The translations under genes and the position numbers were made by a program. A stretch of 64,000 nt of DNA from an uncultured Psychroserpens sp. (GTDB lineage Bacteria; Bacteroidota; Bacteroidia; Flavobacteriales; Flavobacteriaceae), in assembly GCF_947500255.1 (NCBI RefSeq), contig NZ_CANMRL010000005.1, forward strand, positions 186,001 through 250,000, written 5' to 3'. Under the pieces are notes generated by a model. The model made no database searches. It saw only the letters and a program-made list of their open reading frames with translations, and had not been told where the DNA came from. Position 1 is the stretch's first letter. Each line of letters begins with the position of its first letter. Shown piece after piece: positions 27,606 to 37,449 of this stretch.

Positions 27606-28541
27606 ATGAAATTTCCTAAACCGTATACACTTAAAGAAATTGCCAATATTATAACATCAGAATATGTTGGCGCAGATGATTTTCCAGTTTTGGGAATGAA
27701 CGAAATTCATGTGGTTGAATCTGGTGATATTGTTTTTGTCGATCATCCAAAATATTACGACAAAGCACTAGAGTCTGCAGCAACAGTTGTTTTAATTAAT
27801 AAAAAGGTAGAATGCCCTGAAGGTAAAGCGCTTCTCATTAGTGATGACCCGTTTAGAGATTTTAACGCCTTGACATCGCATTTTAAACCATTCAAATCGG
27901 CTAATGTCTTAATTTCTGAAACAGCTAAGATTGGTGAGAATACAGTGATTCAACCCAATTGCTTTATTGGCCATAATGTAACTATTGGTAATAACTGTAC
28001 CATTCATTCTAATGTGAGTATCTACGATGATACAGTTATTGGAAATAATGTTACAATTCACGCGGGAGCTATACTTGGAGCAAGTGCATTCTACTACAAA
28101 AACCGCCCTGAAGGCTTTGATAAGTTGCGTTCTGGCGGTAGAGTTGTTATAGAAGATAATGTCGATATAGGTGCATTGTGTACAATAGATAAAGGTGTAA
28201 CAGCAGACACTACTATAGGTGAAGGTTCAAAATTGGATAATCAAATTCAGGTTGGACATGATACTGTTATTGGTAAAAAATGCCTTATTGCATCTCAAGT
28301 TGGTATCGCTGGTTGTGTGGTTATTGAAGATGAAGTGACTATTTGGGGACAAGTAGGTATTACTAGTGGAATTACCATAGGTACAAAAGCGGTTATTTCT
28401 GCAAAAGCAGGTGTAAGTAAATCATTAGAAGGACATAAAAGTTATTTTGGAGTGCCAGCTGATGACTTTAGAAGCAAGTATAAGGAAATTGCTGCAATAA
28501 GAAAGATTCCTGAAATTTTAGAAAAATTAAAAAACATATAA
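27606..28541 (+). CDS. LpxD-like hexapeptide acyltransferase (second copy)
   Basis: This 311-residue protein has an LpxD-like N-terminal domain (ESGDIVFVDHPKYYDKAL) and hexapeptide beta-helix repeats (about residues 100-270), with the His-containing NQIQVGHDTVIG. It differs from the upstream lpxD in an insertion (YKNRPEGFDKLRSGG) and in overall sequence. It may act on another UDP-sugar or with another acyl chain. It is immediately downstream of efp and upstream of an NTF2-like gene with no gap. An orthodox LpxD role cannot be excluded. Confidence 0.8.
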   Translation: MKFPKPYTLKEIANIITSEYVGADDFPVLGMNEIHVVESGDIVFVDHPKYYDKALESAATVVLINKKVECPEGKALLISDDPFRDFNALTSHFKPFKSANVLISETAKIGENTVIQPNCFIGHNVTIGNNCTIHSNVSIYDDTVIGNNVTIHAGAILGASAFYYKNRPEGFDKLRSGGRVVIEDNVDIGALCTIDKGVTADTTIGEGSKLDNQIQVGHDTVIGKKCLIASQVGIAGCVVIEDEVTIWGQVGITSGITIGTKAVISAKAGVSKSLEGHKSYFGVPADDFRSKYKEIAAIRKIPEILEKLKNI

Positions 28542-28946
28542 ATGACTGCAAAAGAAATCGTCAAATCATTTTACGATTTGGATTTAGCAAAATCTGAAAA
28601 TGCAATAGATTTAATTCATAAAGACTGCAAATTGCTTTGGAATAGTAGTAACGGATTTACATCATTGGATTACGACGGAATTAAAAACATGATTGATGGT
28701 TTAAGAAAAGCATTTATATCGTTCAATTATAGAGTGAGTCACTTACTTGAGGATCAAAACACGATTACTGCACGATATACGATATATGTAACTTCTATTG
28801 AAAGACCAGAAAAAGAAGATGCTTTAGCGCATTTTATTTCTATTTGGGAAGTTAAAGATGGTAAACTCTTTAAGGGGTATGAAATTAGTCAACTGGCCGA
28901 CGATAGTTCTGATAGTTTAAATTCATATGCTGAAATAAAAGTTTAA
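28542..28946 (+). CDS. NTF2-like (SnoaL-type) small protein
   Basis: The 134-residue protein has the cone-shaped alpha+beta pattern of the NTF2-like superfamily: an N-terminal helix (TAKEIVKSFYDLDLAKSEN) and closing strands with ISIWEVKDGKLFKGYEIS. Members bind small ligands or act as isomerases and hydrolases; no catalytic residues can be assigned. It follows the LpxD-like gene without spacing and is probably the last gene of the lpxD operon. The next gene has its own candidate promoter. Confidence 0.75.
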   Translation: MTAKEIVKSFYDLDLAKSENAIDLIHKDCKLLWNSSNGFTSLDYDGIKNMIDGLRKAFISFNYRVSHLLEDQNTITARYTIYVTSIERPEKEDALAHFISIWEVKDGKLFKGYEISQLADDSSDSLNSYAEIKV

Positions 28947-28951
28947 AAAGG

Positions 28952-28982
28952 TTTAATAATCATAAGCAAAAACTTATTTTTG
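28952..28982 (+). promoter_or_regulatory. Candidate promoter of sucD
   Basis: TATTTTTG at 28975-28982 matches TAnnTTTG exactly. TTTA at 28952-28955, 19 bases upstream, stands in for the -33 TTTG. The implied 5' leader is about 60-65 bases. Confidence 0.45.
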
Positions 28983-29050
28983 CACTGCGAATTTTTCTTT
29001 TTAAAATTCATTAAGAAATAACAAACACAAATCATATAAAACAAACACAA

Positions 29051-29923
29051 ATGAGCGTTTTAGTTAATAAAGATTCAAAAATAATTGTACAAGGTTTTAC
29101 TGGTAGTGAAGGAACTTTTCACGCTGGTCAAATGATTGAATACGGAACAAATGTTGTAGGAGGCGTAACTCCAGGTAAAGGAGGTCAAACTCATTTAGAT
29201 AAACCTGTATTTAATACAGTTGAAGAAGCTGTTACTAAAGTAGGAGCAGATACTACTATCATTTTTGTACCGCCTGCATTTGCTGCCGATGCTATTATGG
29301 AAGCTGCTGATGCCGGAATTAAAGTAATCATTACAATTACTGAAGGTATTCCAGTGGCAGATATGATTAAAGCCTCAAATTATATTAAAGATAGAGATTG
29401 CAGATTAGTTGGTCCTAATTGTCCTGGTGTAATTACTCCAGACGAAGCTAAAGTTGGTATCATGCCAGGATTTGTTTTCAAAAAAGGAAAAGTTGGCATC
29501 GTGTCTAAATCTGGTACCTTAACATATGAAGCTGCAGATCAAGTGGTGAAACAAGGTTTGGGTATAACAACAGCTATTGGTATTGGTGGAGATCCAATTA
29601 TAGGAACAACAACTAAGGAAGCTGTAGAATTATTAATCAACGATCCAGAAACTGAATGTGTTGTAATGATTGGAGAAATTGGTGGTCAGTTAGAAGCAGA
29701 TGCTGCTAAATGGTATCAAAATAGTAAAAGCAAAAAGCCAGTTGTTGGATTTATTGCTGGTGAAACTGCTCCAGCCGGACGTACAATGGGTCATGCAGGT
29801 GCTATTGTTGGAGGAAGTGATGATACAGCTCAAGCAAAAAAGGCAATCATGAGAGATTGTGGTATTCATGTCGTAGACTCTCCTGCCGAAATTGGTAAAA
29901 AAGTAGCAGAAGTTATTGGATAA
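29051..29923 (+). CDS. sucD: Succinyl-CoA ligase, alpha subunit
   Basis: This 290-residue alpha subunit of the citric acid cycle enzyme converts succinyl-CoA to succinate with substrate-level phosphorylation. The CoA-binding Rossmann domain (residues 1-130) begins with [20 protein letters not shown]. The phospho-histidine is in [13 protein letters not shown] near residue 247. The beta subunit gene is not in the window. The gene is monocistronic: it has its own candidate promoter, and a perfect hairpin terminator follows it. Confidence 0.96.
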   Translation: MSVLVNKDSKIIVQGFTGSEGTFHAGQMIEYGTNVVGGVTPGKGGQTHLDKPVFNTVEEAVTKVGADTTIIFVPPAFAADAIMEAADAGIKVIITITEGIPVADMIKASNYIKDRDCRLVGPNCPGVITPDEAKVGIMPGFVFKKGKVGIVSKSGTLTYEAADQVVKQGLGITTAIGIGGDPIIGTTTKEAVELLINDPETECVVMIGEIGGQLEADAAKWYQNSKSKKPVVGFIAGETAPAGRTMGHAGAIVGGSDDTAQAKKAIMRDCGIHVVDSPAEIGKKVAEVIG

Positions 29924-29967
29924 TAGTCCGTAACTTGTTAAAATAAATATAAAACACAATCGTTATT

Positions 29968-30006
29968 ATTCCGTTGACTTTAACTTAGTCAACGGAATTT
30001 TTTTTT
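29968..30006 (+). terminator. Intrinsic terminator after sucD
   Basis: ATTCCGTTGACT (29968-29979) and AGTCAACGGAAT (29987-29998) form a perfect 12-bp stem with a seven-base loop. A run of eight T follows at 29999-30006. Confidence 0.9.
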
Positions 30007-30024
30007 AAACTAATCTATATAAAA

Positions 30025-32994
30025 ATGAAAAAGATCAAACTATGCATAATGCTTTTTGTAATTGCATTAGCTTACAATTGCAAAACTGAAAGCAAAACAG
30101 ACTTGGCCTACGCAGTCGAATCTAAAACAGACACCAATGGACTTTCTTATGAGTCTGTAGTAAATGACCCAACTGGTCTGCGCCTATATACATTGGACAA
30201 TGGCTTAAAAGTATATTTAAGTAAAAATATTGATGAGCCTAAAATTCAAACTTATATAGCAGTTAGAGCTGGCTCAAATTATGACCCAAAAGAATCTACA
30301 GGGTTAGCACATTATTTAGAGCATATGGTTTTTAAAGGTACTGACGAAATTGGTACTGCCGATTGGGATAAAGAAAAAGCATATTTAGATCAAATTTCAG
30401 ATTTATATGAGCAGCATAGAGCTGAAACTGATCCAGAAAAGAAAAAAGAGATTTATAAAAAAATAGATGAAGTGTCTTTAGAGGCTTCTAACTTTAGTAT
30501 TGCAAACGAATATGATAAGATGTTATCTTCTCTTGGTGCTACTGGAACAAATGCTTATACATGGTTTGAGCAAACGGTCTATGTGAATAAGATACCAGCA
30601 AACGAATTAAATAAATGGTTAAAAGTTGAAAGCGAACGTTTTAGCCAATTAGTTTTACGATTATTCCATACAGAATTAGAAGCTGTATTTGAAGAATTTA
30701 ATAGAGGTCAGGATAATGATTTTAGAAAACGCTATGCAGCAATGTTAGATGGCTTATTTCCAAATCATCCTTATGGACAACAAACTACTATTGGAACAGG
30801 AGAGCATTTAAAAAACCCATCTATGGTAGATATTCATAATTATTTCGATAAATATTATGTGCCAAATAATATGGCAATGGTTTTAGTTGGTGATATAGAT
30901 TTTGAAGAAACAATTAAAGAAGTAAATGATGCCTTTGGTAAGTTTGAACGAAAAGAATTATCTCACCCAAAACTTCCAAAAGAAGATCCTATTACATCTC
31001 CTGTAATTAAAGAGGTATTTGGACCAACTGCTGAAAATATTTCTTTGGCATTTAGAACAGATGCTATAGGTACTAAAGAAGAGAAATTTGTTACAATGGC
31101 TGATATGATACTAGCAAATGGTACTGCTGGATTAATTGATTTAAATCTAAACCAACAACAATTGGTTCAAAATGCTGGTTGTACAACAACATTCTTAAAA
31201 GAATATGGATATCATACATTTACAGGTACACCAAAGGAAGGTCAAACTTTGGATGAAGTTAAATTATTATTATTAGCTCAAATTGAAAAACTGAAAAATG
31301 GTGAGTTTGATGAATGGATGATGGATGCCGTAATTAATGATTTAAAGCTTAGCCAAACACAGACTTATGAAAACAATTCTGGTTTAGCAAATATGTATGT
31401 TGATGCATTTATTAAGAATCAAGATTGGAAAAACAGAGTACAGTTTTTAGAAGATCTAAGAGGAATAACTAAGCAAGATTTAGTCGATTTTGCCAATTCA
31501 TTTTATAAAGATAATTACGTGGTTACTTATAAAAGACAAGGCGAAGATAAATCAATAGTTAAAGTTGAAAACCCGGGAATAACTCCTGTGAATCTTAATA
31601 GAGACAAAACCTCAGATTATTTGGCAAGTTTTAATGAAATAGAGTCAAAACCGTTACAGCCTAAGTTTATTGATTATAAAAAAGCTATAAAAGAAACCAA
31701 AACAGATAATGGTATTAAAGTCTCTTATATTGTAAATGAACAAAATGATCTATTTAATATGAATATCATTTTTGATATGGGAAGTGATAATGATAAGAAA
31801 TTAGGTCTTGCTGCTGGCTATATGGAATACTTAGGTACAGATAAATATTCTGCTGAAGAACTAAAAAAGGAATTCTACAAGTTAGGTGTTAATTACTATG
31901 TGAGTGCTGGAGCAGAAACCACCTATGTAGGTCTAAGCGGGATTAAAGAAAATTTACCTAAAGGACTTGAGTTGTTAGAGCATTTATGGAATAATGCGGT
32001 TCCAGATCAAGAGGCCTATGACAAATATGTAGAGTCAATCGCTAAAGGAAGAAAAGATAACAAAACACAAAAAGGAAGTATTCTATGGAATGGTTTGATG
32101 AATTATGGAAAATATGGTGAAAATTCTCGTTTAAGAAATATTTTTCAAGTTAGCGAACTCCAAGACATGGATCCAGCAGAATTAGTTGAGATTGTCAAAG
32201 GAATGAAAAACTATGAACAACGAGTATTTTATTATGGTAAAGATGTTGAAGCTGCAGTTGTTGCATTAAATGAAAATCATAAAGTAGCAGATGAACTAAA
32301 TCAATATCCAGAAGCTATGGCATATTTAGAAAAGGAAACTGGCGGAAATGTATACTTCGTCGATTTTGATATGGTACAATCTGAAATGTTGTTTTTAGCA
32401 AAAGGAGATCCTTTTAAAGCTGAAAATATGGCTGCTTCGACCTTGTTTAATACGTACTTTGGAAGTGGGTTATCTTCTATTGTTTTTCAAGAAATTAGAG
32501 AATCAAAATCATTAGCGTATTCAGCATTTTCTGGTTATAGTAATGCCAATAAAAAAGATGATTCTAATTATATCATGGCTTATATTGGAACACAAGCCAA
32601 TAAAATGCCACAAGCTGTTGATGCTATGATGGAATTGATGACCAATATGCCAGAAGCCGAAAAACAGTTTAATGCGGCCAAAGAGTCTACACTTAAAAAA
32701 CTAGCGGCACAACGCATTACGAAATCTAATGTATTTTGGAGTTATGAGCGTCTCAAAAAATTAGGAATCGATAATGATAATCGTGAAGAGATCTATAACA
32801 CTATTAAAAATATGACTATGGATGATCTTCGTGATTTCTTTAATAAAAATATTAAAGGAGAGCACTATAACGTTATGGTGATTGGTAATAAAAAAGACAT
32901 AGACTTCAAGGCATTAAGTAAATTAGGTAAGCTTCATGAGATGGATATTGATTATCTATTTAATTATGAACAACCTGAAGAATTAAAGATGTAA
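30025..32994 (+). CDS. M16 family zinc metallopeptidase lipoprotein
   Basis: This 989-residue protein has a signal peptide with a lipobox-like LAYNC (Cys19), so it is probably a lipoprotein. The first M16 domain carries the inverted zinc motif HYLEH (His96, Glu99, His100) and a downstream HTELEAVFEEF with the third ligand. A second, inactive M16 half spans about residues 540-970 (RESKSLAYSAFSGY). The length fits pitrilysin-like peptidases. It likely degrades peptides in the periplasm. Terminators precede and follow it, so it is its own unit. Confidence 0.9.
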   Translation: MKKIKLCIMLFVIALAYNCKTESKTDLAYAVESKTDTNGLSYESVVNDPTGLRLYTLDNGLKVYLSKNIDEPKIQTYIAVRAGSNYDPKESTGLAHYLEHMVFKGTDEIGTADWDKEKAYLDQISDLYEQHRAETDPEKKKEIYKKIDEVSLEASNFSIANEYDKMLSSLGATGTNAYTWFEQTVYVNKIPANELNKWLKVESERFSQLVLRLFHTELEAVFEEFNRGQDNDFRKRYAAMLDGLFPNHPYGQQTTIGTGEHLKNPSMVDIHNYFDKYYVPNNMAMVLVGDIDFEETIKEVNDAFGKFERKELSHPKLPKEDPITSPVIKEVFGPTAENISLAFRTDAIGTKEEKFVTMADMILANGTAGLIDLNLNQQQLVQNAGCTTTFLKEYGYHTFTGTPKEGQTLDEVKLLLLAQIEKLKNGEFDEWMMDAVINDLKLSQTQTYENNSGLANMYVDAFIKNQDWKNRVQFLEDLRGITKQDLVDFANSFYKDNYVVTYKRQGEDKSIVKVENPGITPVNLNRDKTSDYLASFNEIESKPLQPKFIDYKKAIKETKTDNGIKVSYIVNEQNDLFNMNIIFDMGSDNDKKLGLAAGYMEYLGTDKYSAEELKKEFYKLGVNYYVSAGAETTYVGLSGIKENLPKGLELLEHLWNNAVPDQEAYDKYVESIAKGRKDNKTQKGSILWNGLMNYGKYGENSRLRNIFQVSELQDMDPAELVEIVKGMKNYEQRVFYYGKDVEAAVVALNENHKVADELNQYPEAMAYLEKETGGNVYFVDFDMVQSEMLFLAKGDPFKAENMAASTLFNTYFGSGLSSIVFQEIRESKSLAYSAFSGYSNANKKDDSNYIMAYIGTQANKMPQAVDAMMELMTNMPEAEKQFNAAKESTLKKLAAQRITKSNVFWSYERLKKLGIDNDNREEIYNTIKNMTMDDLRDFFNKNIKGEHYNVMVIGNKKDIDFKALSKLGKLHEMDIDYLFNYEQPEELKM

Positions 32995-33014
32995 TTACTA
33001 CCTCAAATATTGTT

Positions 33015-33046
33015 AAAAACCTCACAAGATTTTGTGAGGTTTTTTT
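33015..33046 (+). terminator. Intrinsic terminator after the M16 peptidase
   Basis: AAAAACCTCACAA (33015-33027) pairs with TTGTGAGGTTTTT (33032-33044), 13 bp with a four-base loop, and further T residues follow. Confidence 0.9.
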
Positions 33047-33068
33047 ATTTCTTGCAACTTGTAATTGC

Positions 33069-33076
33069 TATATTTG
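33069..33076 (+). promoter_or_regulatory. Candidate -7 element of fabG
   Basis: TATATTTG matches the TAnnTTTG consensus exactly and lies 25 bases upstream of the fabG ATG. The nearest upstream TTG (33052-33054) is spaced more closely than the consensus. Confidence 0.35.
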
Positions 33077-33101
33077 ACTACCAACTATTAAAAATTTAAA
33101 T

Positions 33102-33848
33102 ATGAAGTTACTCGAAGGAAAAACAGCAATTATTACTGGCGCTAGTCGAGGTATTGGTAAGGGAATTGCAGAAGTTTTTGCACAACATGGAGCCAATGTG
33201 GCATTTACATACAGTTCTTCGGTTGAAGCAGCAAATGCTTTAGAAAAAGAATTAAACACCCAGGGCATTAAGGCTAAAGGGTACCAAAGTAATGCAGCTA
33301 ATTTTGAAGACGCTCAAAAACTAGCCGAAGATGTGCTAGCCGAATTTGGAAGTATAGATATTTTAGTAAACAATGCAGGAATCACAAAAGATAATCTGCT
33401 CATGAGAATGGGAGAGGATGACTTTGATAAAGTGATTGAAGTGAATTTGAAGTCAGTTTTTAACATGACCAAAGCAGTTCAGCGCACAATGCTAAAACAA
33501 CGTAAAGGATCTATTATAAATATGAGTTCTGTTGTTGGCGTTAAAGGTAATGCAGGACAAACAAATTATGCAGCCTCAAAAGCTGGTATCATTGGGTTCT
33601 CAAAATCTGTCGCTTTAGAGTTAGGTTCTAGAAATATTAGAAGTAATGTCATCGCTCCAGGTTTTATTGAAACAGAAATGACGGCAAAATTAGATGAAGA
33701 AACAGTAAAAGGGTGGAGAGCTGCTATACCTCTAAAACGTGGTGGTAATCCAGAAGATATAGCTAATGCTTGTGTGTTTTTAGCAAGTGATATGAGTGCT
33801 TATGTTACTGGACAAACCTTAAATGTTGATGGTGGAATGCTTACTTAA
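33102..33848 (+). CDS. fabG: 3-oxoacyl-[acyl-carrier-protein] reductase
   Basis: This 248-residue classical short-chain dehydrogenase/reductase reduces 3-oxoacyl-ACP with NADPH in fatty acid elongation. It has the [13 protein letters not shown] cofactor loop near residue 12, NNAGIT near residue 88, a catalytic Ser in NMSSVVG and the YAASKAG catalytic Tyr/Lys pair near residue 152. The C-terminus [13 protein letters not shown] is typical of FabG. The VWA gene follows after 16 bases and could be cotranscribed. Other SDR roles are possible, but the overall match to FabG is strong. Confidence 0.9.
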   Translation: MKLLEGKTAIITGASRGIGKGIAEVFAQHGANVAFTYSSSVEAANALEKELNTQGIKAKGYQSNAANFEDAQKLAEDVLAEFGSIDILVNNAGITKDNLLMRMGEDDFDKVIEVNLKSVFNMTKAVQRTMLKQRKGSIINMSSVVGVKGNAGQTNYAASKAGIIGFSKSVALELGSRNIRSNVIAPGFIETEMTAKLDEETVKGWRAAIPLKRGGNPEDIANACVFLASDMSAYVTGQTLNVDGGMLT

Positions 33849-33864
33849 TATAGATGTGTAATAC

Positions 33865-35898
33865 TTGCAAACAGAAACAATAACTTATATCATCATATCT
33901 GGAATTATAGCGCTATTACTAGCGCTATTTCAGTATGCTTATAAATCCAAGATCAAAGGACCTCGTTCTTGGTTATTATCAGCCTTGAGATTTATAACAT
34001 TGTTCTCTGTTTTTTTGTTACTTATTAATCCAAAATTTGATCAGGTTAGTTATTACAACGAAAAACCAAATCTTGTTGTAGCTGTTGATAATTCTGAATC
34101 TGTGAGCTATCTTGAACAGTCACAAAATACTTCGCAACTCATAAATTCGTTAAAAGCGAATGAGGCCTTAAATGAAAATTTTAATATTGAATTTTATAGC
34201 TTCGGAAAAGAAGTAAACGCAACAGATTCGTTGTCATTTGATGAAAAACAATCTAATCTAGCTTTAGTGTTTGAACGTTTAGCTGAAGTATATAATAGTT
34301 CCATATCACCAACGCTTCTTATTTCCGATGGAAACCAAACCTACGGAAACGATTATGCCTATCTGACAAAGCGTTATAAACAAGCTGTATTTCCTATTAT
34401 TTTAGGTGATACAACAACATATACAGATGTCAAAATTCAGCAATTAAATGTGAATCGCTATGCGTATTTGAAAAATAAATTTCCTGTTGAAGTCATAGCA
34501 ACATATAATGGCAATTCAACTGTAAATACCCAACTCAAAATTACATCTGGTGCAACTACAGTATTTTCAAAGCCTATCACGTTTAGTAAAACGATAACCT
34601 CACAAATTGTAAATTTGACGCTACCAGCAAATAGAGTAGGAGTCACAAGTTATAGAGCACAAGTTGTACCGTTAAATAACGAGAAGAATACCATAAATAA
34701 TGTAAAGAATTTTGCTGTTGAAGTTATAGATCAAAAGACAAATGTGGCTATTGTTTCTGATGTGTTGCATCCAGATCTTGGTGCACTTAAAAAATCGATA
34801 GAAAGTAACGAACAACGAAATGCGGAGATTTTATCAACGACTGAGTTTTTAAATAAAGCAAATGATTTTCAACTCGTAATTGTATATCAGCCCACCAATA
34901 ATTTTAGAGCGCTATTCAAAGAAATTGATCGCTTGAAACTAAACAAGATTGTTGTAGCTGGAACCAAAACCAACTGGTCGCTTTTAAATCAATTGCAGGC
35001 TAATTATAAACAACAACTCACCAATCAAACTGAAGAATATCAGCCTACACTAAATCAGAATTATGCCACATTTATAGTTGATAATTTAAATTTTGGTGAA
35101 TTTCCGCCTTTAAAAGCAGAGTTTGGTGAAACGATATTTTCGATTCCATTTGAAACCATTTTGTACAAGACTATAAACGGGACACAAATAGAAGAGCCTC
35201 TTATTTCTACGTTTGAAATTAATGATAGACGCGAGGCTCTAATTTTAGGTGAAGGTATTTGGAGGTGGAGAGCTCAGGCTTTTCTCAATGAAAATTCATT
35301 TAATTCGTTTGATAATTTTATAGGAAAATTGGTTCAATACCTTAGTACAAGTCAGCGTCGTACAAGATTGAATGTAAATTATGAATCATTTTATAACGGA
35401 AATGATAATGTCAAAATCACAGCGCAATTCTTTAATAAGAATTATGAATTTGAAGACAATGCCAGTTTAAATATTACGCTTAAAAGTAAAGACACAGACA
35501 GCACTAGATCGTTTCCATTTGTACTAAAGAATACAAATTATGAAGTGGATTTAAGTGGATTAGAAGCTGGAAATTATTCATTTATAGTAAGCGTTAATAA
35601 CGAAAATATTTCTAAATCCGGTGAACTCAAAATATTAGATTATAACGTCGAGCAACAGTTTTTAAATGCCAATGTAACAAAGCTTCAAAGTCTGGCAAAT
35701 AGTAGTGATGGCCAATCCTATTTTATTGATAATACTGCTGCAATAGCAAATGACTTGCTAAACGATTCTAGATTTGCAACCATTCAAAAAAGCACCAAAA
35801 AAGTCGTACCTTTGATTGATTGGAAATATCTTCTCGCACTCATTGCATTAAGTCTAGCAGCTGAGTGGTTTATTAGAAAATATAACGGACTTATTTAA
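33865..35898 (+). CDS. VWA-domain-like membrane protein
   Basis: This 677-residue protein has two N-terminal membrane segments (about 8-26 and 36-55), a large extracytoplasmic part and a C-terminal membrane helix (WKYLLALIALSLAAEWFI). Residues 75-79, DNSES, match the DxSxS metal-ion-dependent adhesion site that opens a von Willebrand A fold. The layout resembles the BatA-type or uncharacterised VWA proteins of Bacteroidota. The start is a TTG at 33865, as no ATG is in frame. It is followed by an SPFH protein after 11 bases. The biological role is unknown. Confidence 0.7.
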   Translation: MQTETITYIIISGIIALLLALFQYAYKSKIKGPRSWLLSALRFITLFSVFLLLINPKFDQVSYYNEKPNLVVAVDNSESVSYLEQSQNTSQLINSLKANEALNENFNIEFYSFGKEVNATDSLSFDEKQSNLALVFERLAEVYNSSISPTLLISDGNQTYGNDYAYLTKRYKQAVFPIILGDTTTYTDVKIQQLNVNRYAYLKNKFPVEVIATYNGNSTVNTQLKITSGATTVFSKPITFSKTITSQIVNLTLPANRVGVTSYRAQVVPLNNEKNTINNVKNFAVEVIDQKTNVAIVSDVLHPDLGALKKSIESNEQRNAEILSTTEFLNKANDFQLVIVYQPTNNFRALFKEIDRLKLNKIVVAGTKTNWSLLNQLQANYKQQLTNQTEEYQPTLNQNYATFIVDNLNFGEFPPLKAEFGETIFSIPFETILYKTINGTQIEEPLISTFEINDRREALILGEGIWRWRAQAFLNENSFNSFDNFIGKLVQYLSTSQRRTRLNVNYESFYNGNDNVKITAQFFNKNYEFEDNASLNITLKSKDTDSTRSFPFVLKNTNYEVDLSGLEAGNYSFIVSVNNENISKSGELKILDYNVEQQFLNANVTKLQSLANSSDGQSYFIDNTAAIANDLLNDSRFATIQKSTKKVVPLIDWKYLLALIALSLAAEWFIRKYNGLI

Positions 35899-35909
35899 AA
35901 ACTATAATT

Positions 35910-36725
35910 ATGGAAAAATTACCAAAAGTTGCACTACCAGTTATGTTTGGTATTGTGGTGCTTATCATACTTTTTGCAAAATCTGCAGTCACAATCGATT
36001 CAGGAGAAGGTGGTGTATTATACAAACAATTTTCTGGAGGTGTTGACTTAGAAAACACTTATGGTGAAGGGTTTCACATTGTAGCACCTTGGAATAGTAT
36101 GATTAAATATGAAGTAAGAGATCAGTCTGTGCAAGAACAATTACCTGCATTACTGTCTGTTGATGGTTTACCTATTGAAGTGGATTTGACTATTCAATAC
36201 AAACCTAATTATTCAAATCTAGGTCGACTACATCAAACTGTAGGTGTTGATTACTACATCAGAAAAGTTAAGCCAGCTATAAATTCTGTTGCAAGAAGTA
36301 TTATTGGTCAGTATACTGCAGAAGAACTGTATTCGTCTAAAAAGAATTCTATTCAAAATGAAATTCAAGAACAGACCAAAAAGGATTTATCTGCTGTTTA
36401 TATAGATTTACTTCAAGTCCTTGTTGAGAAAATAGAATTACCAGAAAAGATTACGGCAGCAATTGAAGATAAAAAAACGAAAGAACAAGAATTGGAAAAG
36501 TATAAATACCTATTGCAAACTGCTGAAAAAGAAGCCGAAAGACAACGTGTTGAAGCCGATGGAAAAGCGATTGCCAATAAAATCTTAAGTGCTTCTCTAA
36601 CTGATAAAATATTACAAGAAAAAGGTATTGAAGCGACATTAAAACTCTCCGAATCGCCTAATAGTAAAGTTATTGTAATTGGTTCTGGAGATTCTGGGAT
36701 GCCTATAATTTTAGGAAATCAATAA
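35910..36725 (+). CDS. SPFH/prohibitin-domain protein
   Basis: This 271-residue protein has one N-terminal membrane helix (about residues 8-28), then a prohibitin-type SPFH domain (YKQFSGGVDLENTYGEGFHIVAPW, about residues 40-200). A charged coiled coil (IEDKKTKEQELEKYKYLL...EAERQRVEADGKAIA) and a small C-terminal segment follow. Such proteins form ring or cage assemblies in membranes and often work with membrane proteases. It is encoded between the VWA protein and an SH3-like protein with minimal spacing. No protease partner is adjacent. Confidence 0.88.
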   Translation: MEKLPKVALPVMFGIVVLIILFAKSAVTIDSGEGGVLYKQFSGGVDLENTYGEGFHIVAPWNSMIKYEVRDQSVQEQLPALLSVDGLPIEVDLTIQYKPNYSNLGRLHQTVGVDYYIRKVKPAINSVARSIIGQYTAEELYSSKKNSIQNEIQEQTKKDLSAVYIDLLQVLVEKIELPEKITAAIEDKKTKEQELEKYKYLLQTAEKEAERQRVEADGKAIANKILSASLTDKILQEKGIEATLKLSESPNSKVIVIGSGDSGMPIILGNQ

Positions 36726-37268
36726 ATGAAAACGATTATCATCTCTTTATTATGTTGCTTGAGTTTCCTAATTCATGGTGACAACAACTTACTATCAAAT
36801 AGTTATGTAGAATGCTATTATGATAAAGAGGTGAAACGACCAATATTAGTATATGATAGTATCAATGGAAAGATTGTTGACTCACTTTATAATATTGATG
36901 ATAAATACGCATGGTATAAATTAACCATTTTAGAGAGTGAGTATGGCTGGTTTAAAATTAAAAAGATTTCACGTTTGCCGTCTTCTCATATAGATTATAA
37001 TTATGAGAATTATTGGGTAAAGAATATTGGTTTTTTAATTAATGCAGATAATTATAGTGATAAACATCATGTGTATTTATACGATTTACCATCAGTAACA
37101 TCTAATAAGATTCACAGGTTAGATAACTTTCAAAAAGTAAATGTGATTGAAGTTGATGACCTATGGGCAAAAGTAAAATTTACCGTTGGTAAAAAGCAAA
37201 TCGAGGGTTGGTTAGGATATAACGACCAATGTGGATTGCCATGGACAACATGCCCAAAATCGGATTAG
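36726..37268 (+). CDS. Exported SH3-like protein
   Basis: The 180-residue protein has an N-terminal signal peptide (IIISLLCCLSFLIHG). Two short beta-rich regions with the spacing of bacterial SH3 domains follow: one near residues 30-75 (WYKLTILESEYGWFKI) and one near 115-165 (DLPSVTSNKIHRL, LWAKVKFTVGKKQIEGWLGY). The second has the W-x-K-V...G-W pattern. These domains often bind peptidoglycan or peptides. It begins directly after the SPFH stop. Function is otherwise unknown. Confidence 0.65.
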   Translation: MKTIIISLLCCLSFLIHGDNNLLSNSYVECYYDKEVKRPILVYDSINGKIVDSLYNIDDKYAWYKLTILESEYGWFKIKKISRLPSSHIDYNYENYWVKNIGFLINADNYSDKHHVYLYDLPSVTSNKIHRLDNFQKVNVIEVDDLWAKVKFTVGKKQIEGWLGYNDQCGLPWTTCPKSD

Positions 37269-37349
37269 TATTAAATAAATCATAATAATTAAAAAAGGAT
37301 TTGGAATTGTAGATAAAAATTTGCAACCTTTGTTCAAACAAAACAACAA

Positions 37350-37406
37350 ATGACTTTTATTCAACTACATCATCATCATTTTCACTCTAGCACTCAAGCG
37401 AGCTGA
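37350..37406 (+). CDS. hisL: Histidine operon leader peptide
   Basis: An ATG at 37350 opens an 18-residue peptide, MTFIQLHHHHFHSSTQAS, ending in TGA at 37404-37406. Five of seven consecutive codons (37368-37385) are His. The gene lies 123 bases upstream of hisG and in front of a terminator hairpin. A ribosome stalled at the His codons would leave 37392-37400 free to form the antiterminator. The peptide has no other recognisable feature and is the sensor of an attenuation control. Confidence 0.88.
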   Translation: MTFIQLHHHHFHSSTQAS

Positions 37407-37449
37407 AGATGTATTGAATAAAATCAACATATTTAAAAACCGTTTGAGT
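37392..37449 (+). promoter_or_regulatory. Predicted antiterminator stem of the his attenuator
   Basis: ACTCAAGCG (37392-37400) can pair with CGTTTGAGT (37441-37449): nine base pairs with one G-U wobble. The distal arm overlaps the 5' arm of the terminator (37435-37447), so the two structures exclude each other. The proximal arm lies inside the end of the leader peptide frame, where a ribosome reaching the stop codon would cover it. An upstream pairing of TACATC (37366-37371) with GATGTA (37408-37413) may act as the pause stem. Confidence 0.7.

Noticed and set aside
37299-37324. Possible his promoter (TTTGG ... AAAATTTG)
   Set aside because: The spacing between the two elements is too short for the Bacteroidota consensus and the -7 box lacks TA in the right place.
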